Shown here piece by piece: positions 54,333 to 62,583 of a DNA stretch of 64,000 nt (position 1 is its first letter; each line of letters starts with the position of its first letter). Position numbers and translations under genes: made by a program. Source of the DNA: an uncultured Clostridia bacterium (lineage in GTDB: Bacteria; Bacillota; Clostridia; Oscillospirales; Acutalibacteraceae); assembly GCA_944380775.1 (NCBI GenBank), contig CALWIP010000029.1, positions 1-64,000 on the forward strand. The letters run 5' to 3'. The notes under the pieces are model-generated. The model had not been told where the DNA came from. It saw only the letters and a program-made list of their open reading frames with translations, and made no database searches.

Positions 54333-54451
54333 CTCAAAGACCTCCTTACCGCCGGTTCTCCTGCGCGGCGGCTTTCTTTTTCTCAATTGTACCATCCCGC
54401 GCGGGCGGAAGCAAGCGCCGCAGCGGACGTGCGGGGTTCACAATTTACAGG

Positions 54452-54477
54452 AAAAGCCCCCGGCAGAGGCCGGGGGC
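54452..54477 (-). terminator. Terminator after the htrA-type gene
   Basis: GCCCCCGGC / GCCGGGGGC with a 4-base loop and TTTT at the minus-strand exit. Confidence 0.85.
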
Positions 54478-54498
54478 CGAAGGGCTTTTTTGGCGGCG

Positions 54499-56289
54499 TT
54501 ACTGTACGGGGATCGGGATTTTCTCCTGGTTTTCCCCCGTGTCCTCCAAAAGGACGATTTGTTCCTCAAAGAAGACGCCGCGGTTGGTCTGCGGGTCCAT
54601 GCGCAGCAGCGTGACCGTTACCGTGTCGCCGGGCCGGTACAGCGCCAGCACCTGGTAGAGCTCGTCTGTGCTCGCAATGGTCCGCCCGCCGAATTCTGTG
54701 ATGATGTCGCCGGGCTGCACCTGCGTGCCGTCGAACGACCCGCCGGAGTTGATCGAGATGATCTCTACGCCGGTGACGCCGAAGCCTGCCGCCGTGGTGC
54801 AGGTGATGCCGAGGCGCGCGCGGTTTGCGACGTAGCCGTTCGCCATAAGCTGGTCCAAAATCGGCTCTGCTTTTGCGCTCGGGATGGCGAAATTAATGCC
54901 CTCATAGGAGACGCCGGAGATTTTCGACGACGTGATGCCCACCACCTGGCCGTAGAGGTTCACCAGCGCGCCGCCCGAATTGCCAGGGCTGATGGCCACG
55001 TCGGTCTGGATGTAGGTCATGTTATTCTCGTCGCTGTAGCTCACCGTGCGGTCCAGGCCGGAAATGATCCCGCGCGTCATCGAGCTCTGGTAGGCGACGC
55101 TGCTCGGGTTGCCGATGGCAACGACGTCCTGCCCGACCGAGAGATCCGCCGAGTCGCCGAATTCCGCCGCCGTCAGGCCGTCCGCGTCAATCTGGATCAC
55201 CGCGAGGTCCGTGACCTTGTCCAGGCCGACGATGGTCGCGTCATATTGGTCCCCGTTGTGCAGCAGCACGCGCACCTGCGTGTCCCGGCTGTCGCCGAGC
55301 ACATGGGAATTTGTGACAATGGCGCCGTCCTCCGTCGCGATGATGCCCGAGCCGATGCCGGTGCCGCCGTCATACGACGCGATGATGCACACGATGGACG
55401 GCGCGACGCGCTCGTAGACCTCGGTGGCGCTGAGCGTCTGCCCGGCGGGCTGGCTGCGTAGCACAATGCCGGAGCCGTCCGGGTCCGTGAGATCCCCGTC
55501 CGGCGCAGGGACGGCGGAGCCGTCGTCCGGCAGCGGGATTTCGCTCTGTTCCGGCGCAGGGAGGGAGGATTCGCTGCTGGTGGGCGCGCTGCTGTCCGGG
55601 CCTGTTTCTTCCGGCCTGCCGAGAGAAATTTCCCACAGCGCGTAGGAGACGAACGCGACGAACAGGACCGCCGCGAGCGAGAGGAGTAAAATGGCGAACA
55701 ATTTCCCGCCGCCGCCCCGTCTTTGCGGGCCCTGCGGCGCGCCGGGCGCCCCGTTCTGCGGCGGGGCCGGCGGCTGCTGCCCATAGCCGTAGCCTGCGTT
55801 CTGCGGCTGGCCATAGGGGGCGTAAGGGTAACGCGGCTGTCCGTAGGGCGCGTAGGGCGGGACCGGCGCATAGGGCTGCTGCGGCGCGCCCTGTGCGCCT
55901 GCGGGCGGGGTTTGGCCGTAAGGCGGGCGCCCGGCGGGCGGCTGTTGCCCGTAGCCTTGGCCGCCGTTCCAGCCGGCGGGCGGCTGGTTAGGCTGGCCGG
56001 ACGGCGCTTGGCCCGCCTGGCCGGCAGGCGGCTGCCAGCCGTAGCTGGGCGTGGGCGCAGGCGGCGCTTCCGGGGCGGCGGGGGCCTCCGCCGGGGCGGT
56101 TGCCCCGGCGGTTTCCGTGGGCTGCTCCGGTTCTGCGGCCTGCTCTGGGGCGTCCGGTTCCGCCGCCGGGGTCTCCGGCGCGGCGGCCTCTGCCTCCGGC
56201 GTGTCCTCCGCCGCCTCCTGCGCCGGGGGCGGCGTAGGTTCCTCGAGGTCCGGGATTTTCCCTTCCCAGGGTTTCTTTTCGTCGTTCAT
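54499..56289 (-). CDS. HtrA/DegP-like membrane-anchored serine protease with PDZ domain
   Basis: 596 residues. A long disordered Pro/Ala/Gln/Gly-rich N-terminus of about 190 residues precedes one transmembrane helix (197-218), then a trypsin-like domain with His329 (IVTNSHVLGDS), Asp361 (VTDLAVIQID) and Ser438 (ISPGNSGGALVN), and a C-terminal PDZ domain (about 490-580). Cell-surface quality control is the usual role. Downstream of the kinase gene (14-base gap), as htrA follows WalRK-type systems in some Firmicutes. Confidence 0.94.
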   Translation of the reverse strand: MNDEKKPWEGKIPDLEEPTPPPAQEAAEDTPEAEAAAPETPAAEPDAPEQAAEPEQPTETAGATAPAEAPAAPEAPPAPTPSYGWQPPAGQAGQAPSGQPNQPPAGWNGGQGYGQQPPAGRPPYGQTPPAGAQGAPQQPYAPVPPYAPYGQPRYPYAPYGQPQNAGYGYGQQPPAPPQNGAPGAPQGPQRRGGGGKLFAILLLSLAAVLFVAFVSYALWEISLGRPEETGPDSSAPTSSESSLPAPEQSEIPLPDDGSAVPAPDGDLTDPDGSGIVLRSQPAGQTLSATEVYERVAPSIVCIIASYDGGTGIGSGIIATEDGAIVTNSHVLGDSRDTQVRVLLHNGDQYDATIVGLDKVTDLAVIQIDADGLTAAEFGDSADLSVGQDVVAIGNPSSVAYQSSMTRGIISGLDRTVSYSDENNMTYIQTDVAISPGNSGGALVNLYGQVVGITSSKISGVSYEGINFAIPSAKAEPILDQLMANGYVANRARLGITCTTAAGFGVTGVEIISINSGGSFDGTQVQPGDIITEFGGRTIASTDELYQVLALYRPGDTVTVTLLRMDPQTNRGVFFEEQIVLLEDTGENQEKIPIPVQ

Positions 56290-56303
56290 GTCCTCCGTTC
56301 ACC

Positions 56304-57911
56304 TCATTCGTTTTTGTTGGAGCCGCGCGCCCGCGTTTTCGGCTCTTTGAGCTTTGGAAATTCGCGGGAATTTTCCTTGGCGCGCTGGGACTCCGGCTGC
56401 CGCGGCAGGTAGAAGCGGAATTCCGTGTATTCGTTTTCCACGCTGCTCACGGTGATTTCCCCGCCGTGCAGCTGCACAATCGTCTTGACGATGTACAGGC
56501 CCAGGCCCATGCCGTTTTTGTCCTGGCTGCGGGATTTATCCGTTTTATAAAAGCGGTCGAAGATCAAAGCGAGATCTTCCGGGGCGATGCCCGCGCCGCT
56601 GTTGCGGATGGCGACTTCCGTGCGGTCCGGCAGGTTCCCGACGCGGAATTCAATGTAGCCGCCCGGGTTTGTGAATTTGACCGCATTTTCAATTAAATTA
56701 TAGACCACCTGGTGGATCATATCCGGGTCGCCGTCCACCATCGTGGCCGGCAGGTCCTCCAGGCCGCGGATCTCGATGCGCTTGTCGTCGATGTTCTTTT
56801 CGAACGTGAGCAGCGCGTTGACAAGCGTCGCGCTCAGGTCAAAGCGCGCGGGGCGCAGCTTGAGCTCGCCGTTGTCGATGCGCGAGAGGTCGAGCATGGT
56901 GCGCACCAGGCGGGAGAGGCGCTTGACCTCCTGCGAGACAATCGTCAAATAATAATCCTGCCGCTCCGGCGGGATGGTCCCGTCGAGGATGCCGTCGATG
57001 AACCCGGCGATGGTCGTCATCGGGGTCTTCAATTCGTGCGAGACGTTCGCAATAAAATTGCGCCGCACATATTCGCCGGAAGAGAGCGAACTCGCCATAT
57101 TGTTGAACGCGAGCGCCAGCTCGCCAATCTCGTCCCGAGAGTGGACCGGCACGCGCATGGAAAAATCGCCCGCGCCGAAGCGCCGGGCCGCCACGGCCAT
57201 CTCCCGCAGCGGCTTGACCACGCTGTAAGAGAAGAGCCACGCCACGCAGAACGCCAGCAAAAATGCGGCGAGCGCGGCAAATAGGAAAATGCGGAACACG
57301 TCCATCCGGTAGTCGCCGATGAAGCTCATATCGGCCGCGGCGAACACCGCGCCAATGACGATCTCGTCCCCGGTGAGCCGGTTGACCGTGACAATGGGCG
57401 CGCCGACGACGTAGTGCGGCGAGCGGTACACGCCGCCGAGCGTGCCCTGGCCGGTGTAGCCGTCGGAGAGCGCCCGCTCCATGACGTCGCTGGCGATGGG
57501 GATGGTCGCGTCGCTTTCGCTCGCGCTGCCGTAACAGGAGACGAGCCGCACGCCGGAGCGGTCCGTCAAAAAGATGTCCGCGCCGATGTTGTTGGCGAAC
57601 GCCGTCATGAAAATCTGCATCCGCGTGCCGTCAATGGTGTAATTTGCGTCCGTTTGGAGCACACTGTTTCCGGCGACATCCGCCACGCTGTATGCGTTTT
57701 TGCTGAGCACCTCGCGCTTTTCGCTTGTCCAGTACTGCGAGACGAAGACAATCATCACCAGGCCCAGGAAACAGAAGCTGATGACGATGATAAACGACGT
57801 GATGCTCAAATATTTCCGGAACAGGGTCCGCTGCCGCCCCGCCCTCCTGTCCGGCAGGGCTTCGTTTCCCTGCGGGGAGGCGCCCCTGCGTAATTTCCCT
57901 GAGAAATCCAT
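56304..57911 (-). CDS. Two-component sensor histidine kinase (HAMP-HisKA-HATPase)
   Basis: 535 residues: TM1 about 36-58, an extracellular region (60-205), TM2 about 206-230, HAMP, HisKA with phospho-His292 in FIANVSHELKTPMTTIAGFI, and HATPase with VYNLIENAVKFTNPGG, NSGAGIAPEDLALIFDRFYK and GMGLGLYIVKTIVQLHGG. No PAS domain seen. Nine bases after the response regulator, so they are one operon with htrA. WalK/ResE-like by layout. Confidence 0.94.
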   Translation of the reverse strand: MDFSGKLRRGASPQGNEALPDRRAGRQRTLFRKYLSITSFIIVISFCFLGLVMIVFVSQYWTSEKREVLSKNAYSVADVAGNSVLQTDANYTIDGTRMQIFMTAFANNIGADIFLTDRSGVRLVSCYGSASESDATIPIASDVMERALSDGYTGQGTLGGVYRSPHYVVGAPIVTVNRLTGDEIVIGAVFAAADMSFIGDYRMDVFRIFLFAALAAFLLAFCVAWLFSYSVVKPLREMAVAARRFGAGDFSMRVPVHSRDEIGELALAFNNMASSLSSGEYVRRNFIANVSHELKTPMTTIAGFIDGILDGTIPPERQDYYLTIVSQEVKRLSRLVRTMLDLSRIDNGELKLRPARFDLSATLVNALLTFEKNIDDKRIEIRGLEDLPATMVDGDPDMIHQVVYNLIENAVKFTNPGGYIEFRVGNLPDRTEVAIRNSGAGIAPEDLALIFDRFYKTDKSRSQDKNGMGLGLYIVKTIVQLHGGEITVSSVENEYTEFRFYLPRQPESQRAKENSREFPKLKEPKTRARGSNKNE

Positions 57912-57920
57912 ACGGGCCCC

Positions 57921-58610
57921 TTATTCCTTGACCTCAAACTTATACCCGACGCCCCACACGGTTTTCAGGGACCATTTGTCGGAGACGCCCTCCAGCTTTT
58001 CACGCAGGCGCTTGACATGGACGTCTACCGTGCGGGAATCGCCGTAGTAGTCGAAGCCCCACACCTCGTCGAGCAGCTGGTCCCGCGTAAAGACGCGGTT
58101 GGGGTTGCTGGCCAGGTGGTAGATGAGCTCCATCTCCTTCGGCGGGGTGTCCACCTGCACGCCGTTGACCTTGAGCTCATAATTCGTCAGGTTGATGGAG
58201 AGCTTGTCGTATTTGACCTCTTTGACCGTGTCGGTGTTGGTCTTGCCGGCGCGGCGCAGCACGGCCTTGATGCGCGCGACAACCTCCTTGGCCTCAAACG
58301 GCTTGACAACGTAGTCGTCCGCGCCGAGTTCGAGGCCGAGCACTTTGTCGAACACCTCGCCCTTGGCGGTGAGCATGATGATGGGGCACTGGGATTTCTT
58401 GCGGATCTCGCGGCAGACCTGCCAGCCGTCCAGCTCGGGGAGCATGATGTCCAGCATGATGAGGTCCGGGTTTTCCGCGTCGAAAAGTTCCAGCGCCTTG
58501 CGGCCGTCGTTGGCAATGACGACGGTGAAGCCTTCCTTTTCAATATAAAGGCGCAGCAATTCGCAGATATTCTGGTCGTCGTCGACCACTAAGATTTTTT
58601 CCGCAGCCAT
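57921..58610 (-). CDS. OmpR/PhoB family response regulator
   Basis: 229 residues: receiver with DDDQN, phospho-Asp54 in LIMLDIMLPELDGW, Lys in ELGADDYVVKPFEAKEVVARI, and winged-helix DNA-binding domain (NRVFTRDQLLDEVWGFDYYGDSRTVDVHVKRLREKL). AGGAGGG precedes the ATG. First gene of the RR-kinase-HtrA operon; a hairpin lies in its leader. Confidence 0.95.
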   Translation of the reverse strand: MAAEKILVVDDDQNICELLRLYIEKEGFTVVIANDGRKALELFDAENPDLIMLDIMLPELDGWQVCREIRKKSQCPIIMLTAKGEVFDKVLGLELGADDYVVKPFEAKEVVARIKAVLRRAGKTNTDTVKEVKYDKLSINLTNYELKVNGVQVDTPPKEMELIYHLASNPNRVFTRDQLLDEVWGFDYYGDSRTVDVHVKRLREKLEGVSDKWSLKTVWGVGYKFEVKE

Positions 58611-58636
58611 AGCGGGTTCCCTCCTTTTGGGGAAAA

Positions 58637-58661
58637 GCGCGCGGCGTCCGCGCGCGTTTTT
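58637..58661 (-). promoter_or_regulatory. Hairpin with T-runs in the response-regulator leader
   Basis: GCGCGCGG (58637-58644) pairs with CCGCGCGC (58648-58655), followed on the minus strand by TTTT and on the plus strand by GTTTTT. A TATAAT-like -10 lies at 58694-58689 on the minus strand. It may attenuate the operon or block upstream transcription. Confidence 0.5.
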
Positions 58662-58795
58662 CCAGACCGGCGTTTTCCGCCTTTTTTCATTATACCCGCT
58701 TTGCGGCGGGAAAGGATGAATATTTTATAAAAAATTTCCAGGAGGGCGCGGCGGAAAATCCCCCTGCCCGGACGTTTGGGGCTGGCCTATCGCGC

Positions 58796-58869
58796 GCAGG
58801 TGTGCTATAATGCCAGCAGGAAGGCCGCAACGCGGGAGGAAAAGCCCGGCGGCGGCACCCGGCCGTGGC
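58796..58869 (+). repeat. Tandem repeat copy 1, with extended -10 box
   Basis: Starts GCAGGTGTGCTATAATGCC; contains TGCTATAAT (an extended -10 promoter element). Copy 2 starts exactly 90 bases later and differs by a few substitutions and a 3-base deletion. Confidence 0.8.
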
Positions 58870-58885
58870 GCGCGGCGCGCCCACC

Positions 58886-58956
58886 GCAGGTGTGCTATAA
58901 TACCAGCAGGAAGGCCGCAACGCGGGAGAGAAAGCCCGGCGGCGCCCGGCCGTGGC
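58886..58956 (+). repeat. Tandem repeat copy 2, with extended -10 box
   Basis: GCAGGTGTGCTATAATACC and the rest of the unit match copy 1 for about 70 bases. It ends about 20 bases before the yfhO start, so its TGCTATAAT could drive that gene. Confidence 0.8.
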
Positions 58957-58976
58957 GGCCGGAGGAGGGACCCGAA

Positions 58977-61436
58977 ATGGAAGGATTGCGCATCGGAGTG
59001 GAAAAGGGCCGCGCGGGCCGGGCGTTTTTGCTGGGCCTTGCCATTGCGGCGGCGTTTTTCCTGCCATTCATCGCGTTTGACCAGGGATTATTCCTGTTTT
59101 ACGGCGACTTCAACGTACAGCAGATCCCGTTTTACCAAATGTGCCACGACGCCGTGCGCAGCGGGAATATTTTCTGGAGCTGGACGACGGACCTCGGCGC
59201 AAATTTCATCGGCTCTTATTCGTTTTACTTGCTGGGCAGCCCGTTTTTTTGGGCGACCATCCCGTTCCCCAGCGAGGCGGTGCCATATTTAATGGGCCCG
59301 CTGCTCATCCTTAAATTTGCCTGCGCGTCGCTCACCGGCTACGTTTACCTGCGGCGCTACGCCGCAAACGCGGATTACGCCGTGCTCGGCGGGCTTTTGT
59401 ACGCGTTTTCCGGGTTTTCGGTTTACAATATCTTTTTTAACCACTTCCACGAGGCCATCGTCTTTTTTCCTCTCCTGCTGTTCGCGCTCGACGAATTCGT
59501 CATGGAGCGCCGCCGCGGCCTGTTCTGCCTGATGGTGGCGGCGTGCTGCTTTGTCAACTACTATTTCTTTGTTGGGCAGGTGGTCTTCTGCCTGCTTTAT
59601 TTCCTCGTGCGGGTCTGCTCCGGCAACTGGCGCATCCGCCTGCGGGACTTCGGCCTGCTGGCGCTGGAGTCGGCGCTCGGCGTGCTGCTCACGTCCGGCC
59701 TGCTGCTGCCCACGGTGCTCGCCGTGCTGCAAAACCCCCGCGTCGACAACCCGCCGGACGGCTGGGGTGCGCTGCTCTACGGCTGGAACCAGCGGTATGT
59801 GCACATCCTCGAGTGCTTCTTTTTCCCGCCGGATATCCCGGCACGGCCAAATTTCACGCCGGATTCCGAGTCCAAATGGGCGTCGCTCGGCGCATGGCTG
59901 CCGCTCTTCGGCATGACGGGCGCCATCGGCTTTTTGCAGATCCGCCGCAAGAGCTGGCTGAAAAAGCTGCTCTTCCTGCTTGCGCTCTGCGCGTTTATCC
60001 CGGTGCTCAATTCGGCGTTCCAGCTCTTTAATTCCTCCTATTACGCGCGCTGGTTCTATATGCTCACGCTGATGCTCGCGCTTGCGACGCTCATCGCGCT
60101 GCAGTCGGCGCAGACCGACTGGAAACGCGCGGTGAAGTGGTCGCTGGGCTTTACGCTCGGCATCGCGCTGCCCATTGGCCTCATGCCGGAAACGGAAGAG
60201 GCCGCCGGCGGCACAGAGAGCGTCACCTTTGGCTTGGAAGCGTACCCCACACGGTTTTGGGCCTATGTGGCCATTGCGCTGCTCTGCCTGCTGCTGCTCG
60301 CGGTACTGCTGCGCAACGTGCGCCGGGACCGCCGCCGCTTTGTGCGCTCCGCCACGGCCTGCGTGGCCGCCGTCTCGGTGCTGTACGCCGCGTTCTTCCT
60401 CGCGCTGGGTAAAACGCAGACCGAGGACCCGCGCCGCGTGCTGATCCCGCATTCCATCAACGGCGGGGACCAGATCTCCCTGCCGGAAGGCGGCTTTGCC
60501 CGCGCCGATTTTTACGAGTGTTCCGACAACCAGGGCATGTTCTGGCAGATGCCGGCCATCCAGGCGTTCCACAGCATTGTGCCGGGCTCCGTGATGGAGT
60601 TCTACCCGTCCATCGGCGTCACGCGGGACGTCGGCTCCCGGCCGGACACCTCCACCTACGGCCTGCGCGGCCTCACCTCCTGCCGCTGGCTGTTCGACGA
60701 GGTGGGCGACAACGAGACCTTTGGCTGGGAGGGCCGCTACGACTCCCCGAAAATGCCGGGTTGGACGTATTACGGCACGCAGAACGGGTTTGATATCTGG
60801 GAAAACGAATACTACATCCCGATGGGATTTTCCTACGACTATTATGTGACGGAGGAGGAATACGAGGCCACGCCGGTGGGCGAACGGAATTTGCTGCTGC
60901 TCAAAGCGCTGGTGCTCACCGAGGAGCAGGCTGCGGAATACGGCGGCATGCTTTCGCCGCTGCCCGGCGTGCCGGACTACACGCAGGAGGAATATTTCCA
61001 AGACTGCCTGGACCGCCGCAGCATGGCGTGTTCCTCTTTTTCCTACGACAACACCGGGTTTACCGCGGAATATACGGCCCAGGAGCCGGGCTTGGTGTTC
61101 TTCAGCGTGCCGTACGAGAGCGGCTGGAGCGCCACCGTGAACGGCCGCCCGGTGGAGGTGGAACGCGTGAGCGTCGGCTTCATGGCCGTAGCGGCGCCGG
61201 AAGGGGAGAGCGTCATCCGCTTTACCTACCGGACGCCGGGCCTCGTCCCGGGGCTGCTCGCCTCTGGCGCGGCGGCGCTGCTCTTCGCCGCTTACCTGCC
61301 GGCTGTGCGCCGCTGGGACCGCATCTGGCGCAACGAGACACGCCGCCGGAAGTACCGTGTGGTGCAGCCGCTGCCCGCGCCGGGCGGCCTGCGCCGCAAA
61401 GATCCCCCGCCGCAAAAGGAGGAACCAAAACCGTGA
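58977..61436 (+). CDS. yfhO: YfhO family membrane protein (probable GT-C glycosyltransferase)
   Basis: 819-residue polytopic membrane protein: about 12 hydrophobic segments in the first ~520 residues and a large C-terminal extracellular-type domain, then a last transmembrane helix near 745-765. N-terminal LPFIAFDQGLFLFYGDFNVQ carries the acidic residues typical of the first loop of GT-C enzymes. In Bacillus and Listeria, YfhO/GtcA-type proteins transfer sugars from undecaprenyl carriers to wall polymers. GGAGGAGGG precedes the ATG at 58977; the open upstream frame crosses the tandem repeat. GTGA overlap with the glycosyltransferase. Confidence 0.85.
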   Translation: MEGLRIGVEKGRAGRAFLLGLAIAAAFFLPFIAFDQGLFLFYGDFNVQQIPFYQMCHDAVRSGNIFWSWTTDLGANFIGSYSFYLLGSPFFWATIPFPSEAVPYLMGPLLILKFACASLTGYVYLRRYAANADYAVLGGLLYAFSGFSVYNIFFNHFHEAIVFFPLLLFALDEFVMERRRGLFCLMVAACCFVNYYFFVGQVVFCLLYFLVRVCSGNWRIRLRDFGLLALESALGVLLTSGLLLPTVLAVLQNPRVDNPPDGWGALLYGWNQRYVHILECFFFPPDIPARPNFTPDSESKWASLGAWLPLFGMTGAIGFLQIRRKSWLKKLLFLLALCAFIPVLNSAFQLFNSSYYARWFYMLTLMLALATLIALQSAQTDWKRAVKWSLGFTLGIALPIGLMPETEEAAGGTESVTFGLEAYPTRFWAYVAIALLCLLLLAVLLRNVRRDRRRFVRSATACVAAVSVLYAAFFLALGKTQTEDPRRVLIPHSINGGDQISLPEGGFARADFYECSDNQGMFWQMPAIQAFHSIVPGSVMEFYPSIGVTRDVGSRPDTSTYGLRGLTSCRWLFDEVGDNETFGWEGRYDSPKMPGWTYYGTQNGFDIWENEYYIPMGFSYDYYVTEEEYEATPVGERNLLLLKALVLTEEQAAEYGGMLSPLPGVPDYTQEEYFQDCLDRRSMACSSFSYDNTGFTAEYTAQEPGLVFFSVPYESGWSATVNGRPVEVERVSVGFMAVAAPEGESVIRFTYRTPGLVPGLLASGAAALLFAAYLPAVRRWDRIWRNETRRRKYRVVQPLPAPGGLRRKDPPPQKEEPKP

Positions 61437-62377
61437 CAACGCTCTACCTGGTCGTCCCTTGTTACAACGAAGAAGCCGTGCTGCCGGAGACGACCGCCCG
61501 CCTGACCCAAAAGCTGGGGGAGATGGAGGATGCCGGCCTCATCGGCCCAGAGAGCCGCATCCTGTATGTGGACGACGGCAGCCGCGACCGCACCTGGGAA
61601 CTCATCTCCCGCTTCTTTGAAGAGTCGCCGTACGTCACCGGCCTCAAGCTGGCGCACAACCGCGGCCACCAGAATGCGCTGCTGGCCGGCCTGATGGCTG
61701 CGAAAGACTGCTGCGACTGCGCCGTGAGCCTGGACGCGGACTTGCAGGACGACGTGGACGCGCTCGACCAATTCGTCGCAAAATTCCACGGCGGCTGCGA
61801 TATTGTCTACGGCGTGCGCAGCAGCCGCGAGACGGACACCGCCTTTAAGCGCGGCAGCGCGCAGGCGTTTTACCGCCTGATGGGCCTGCTCGGCGTAGAG
61901 ATGGTGTACAACCACGCAGACTACCGCCTGATGAGCCGCCGCGCGCTGGAAGCGCTGGCGGAATACCGTGAGGAAAACCTCTTTTTGCGCGGCCTGGTGC
62001 CGCAGCTCGGCTTCCGCAGCGGCTGCGTCTATTACGAGCGGCACGAGCGCTTTGCCGGGGAATCGAAATACCCGCTGAAAAAAATGATCTCCTTTGCGCT
62101 CGACGGCGTGACGTCGTTCAGCGTGAAGCCGCTGCGCATGATTGCGGCGCTGGGCGTGCTGGTCTCGCTGCTCAGCGTAGCGGGCCTGCTCTACGCGCTC
62201 ATTTCCCATGCGCTCGGCCGGACGGTGGCGGGCTGGACGGCCATTGTCTCGTCCATCTGGCTGCTCGGCGGCCTGCAAATGCTTTGCCTCGGCGTTGTGG
62301 GCGGCTATGTGGGGAAAATTTACAGCGAAGTCAAGGCGCGGCCGCGTTATCATGTGGAAGAGCACCTGAAAAAATAA
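61433..62377 (+). CDS. csbB: Family 2 glycosyltransferase, CsbB/polyprenyl-phosphate sugar synthase type
   Basis: 314 residues; GTG start after AAAAGGAGG. Seen: VVPCYNEEAVLPETTARL, LYVDDGSRDRTWELI, LKLAHNRGHQNALLAGLMAA, the DxD region VSLDADLQDD, YGVRSSRETDTAFKRGSAQAFYRL, NHADYRLMSRRAL, and two C-terminal transmembrane helices. CsbB makes undecaprenyl-phosphate-GlcNAc, used by YfhO to glycosylate lipoteichoic acid in Bacillus; the coupled pair here suggests the same type of system. Confidence 0.9.
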   Translation: MTTLYLVVPCYNEEAVLPETTARLTQKLGEMEDAGLIGPESRILYVDDGSRDRTWELISRFFEESPYVTGLKLAHNRGHQNALLAGLMAAKDCCDCAVSLDADLQDDVDALDQFVAKFHGGCDIVYGVRSSRETDTAFKRGSAQAFYRLMGLLGVEMVYNHADYRLMSRRALEALAEYREENLFLRGLVPQLGFRSGCVYYERHERFAGESKYPLKKMISFALDGVTSFSVKPLRMIAALGVLVSLLSVAGLLYALISHALGRTVAGWTAIVSSIWLLGGLQMLCLGVVGGYVGKIYSEVKARPRYHVEEHLKK

Positions 62378-62393
62378 GGAATTGCCCGGTGTG

Positions 62394-62422
62394 TTGCAGA
62401 AAGCCGGGCAATCTGTTATAAT
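62394..62422 (+). promoter_or_regulatory. Promoter for tRNA-Leu
   Basis: TTGCAG (62394-62399), 17-base spacer, TATAAT (62417-62422). It overlaps an inverted repeat ATTGCCCGG (62381-62389)/CCGGGCAAT (62404-62412) that may also end the csbB transcript. Confidence 0.75.
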
Positions 62423-62459
62423 AAACAACAGGCCGCGGCGCAGGCTGCGGCGGTATTTT

Positions 62460-62544
<85 letters not shown>

Positions 62545-62583
62545 GGAAAGCAAAAAGGTTTGAGAAAAAAGGAGGTTTCCCGC

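Noticed and set aside
58796..58956. CRISPR array
   Set aside because: Only two copies, no unique spacers of even length, promoter-like content, no cas genes.
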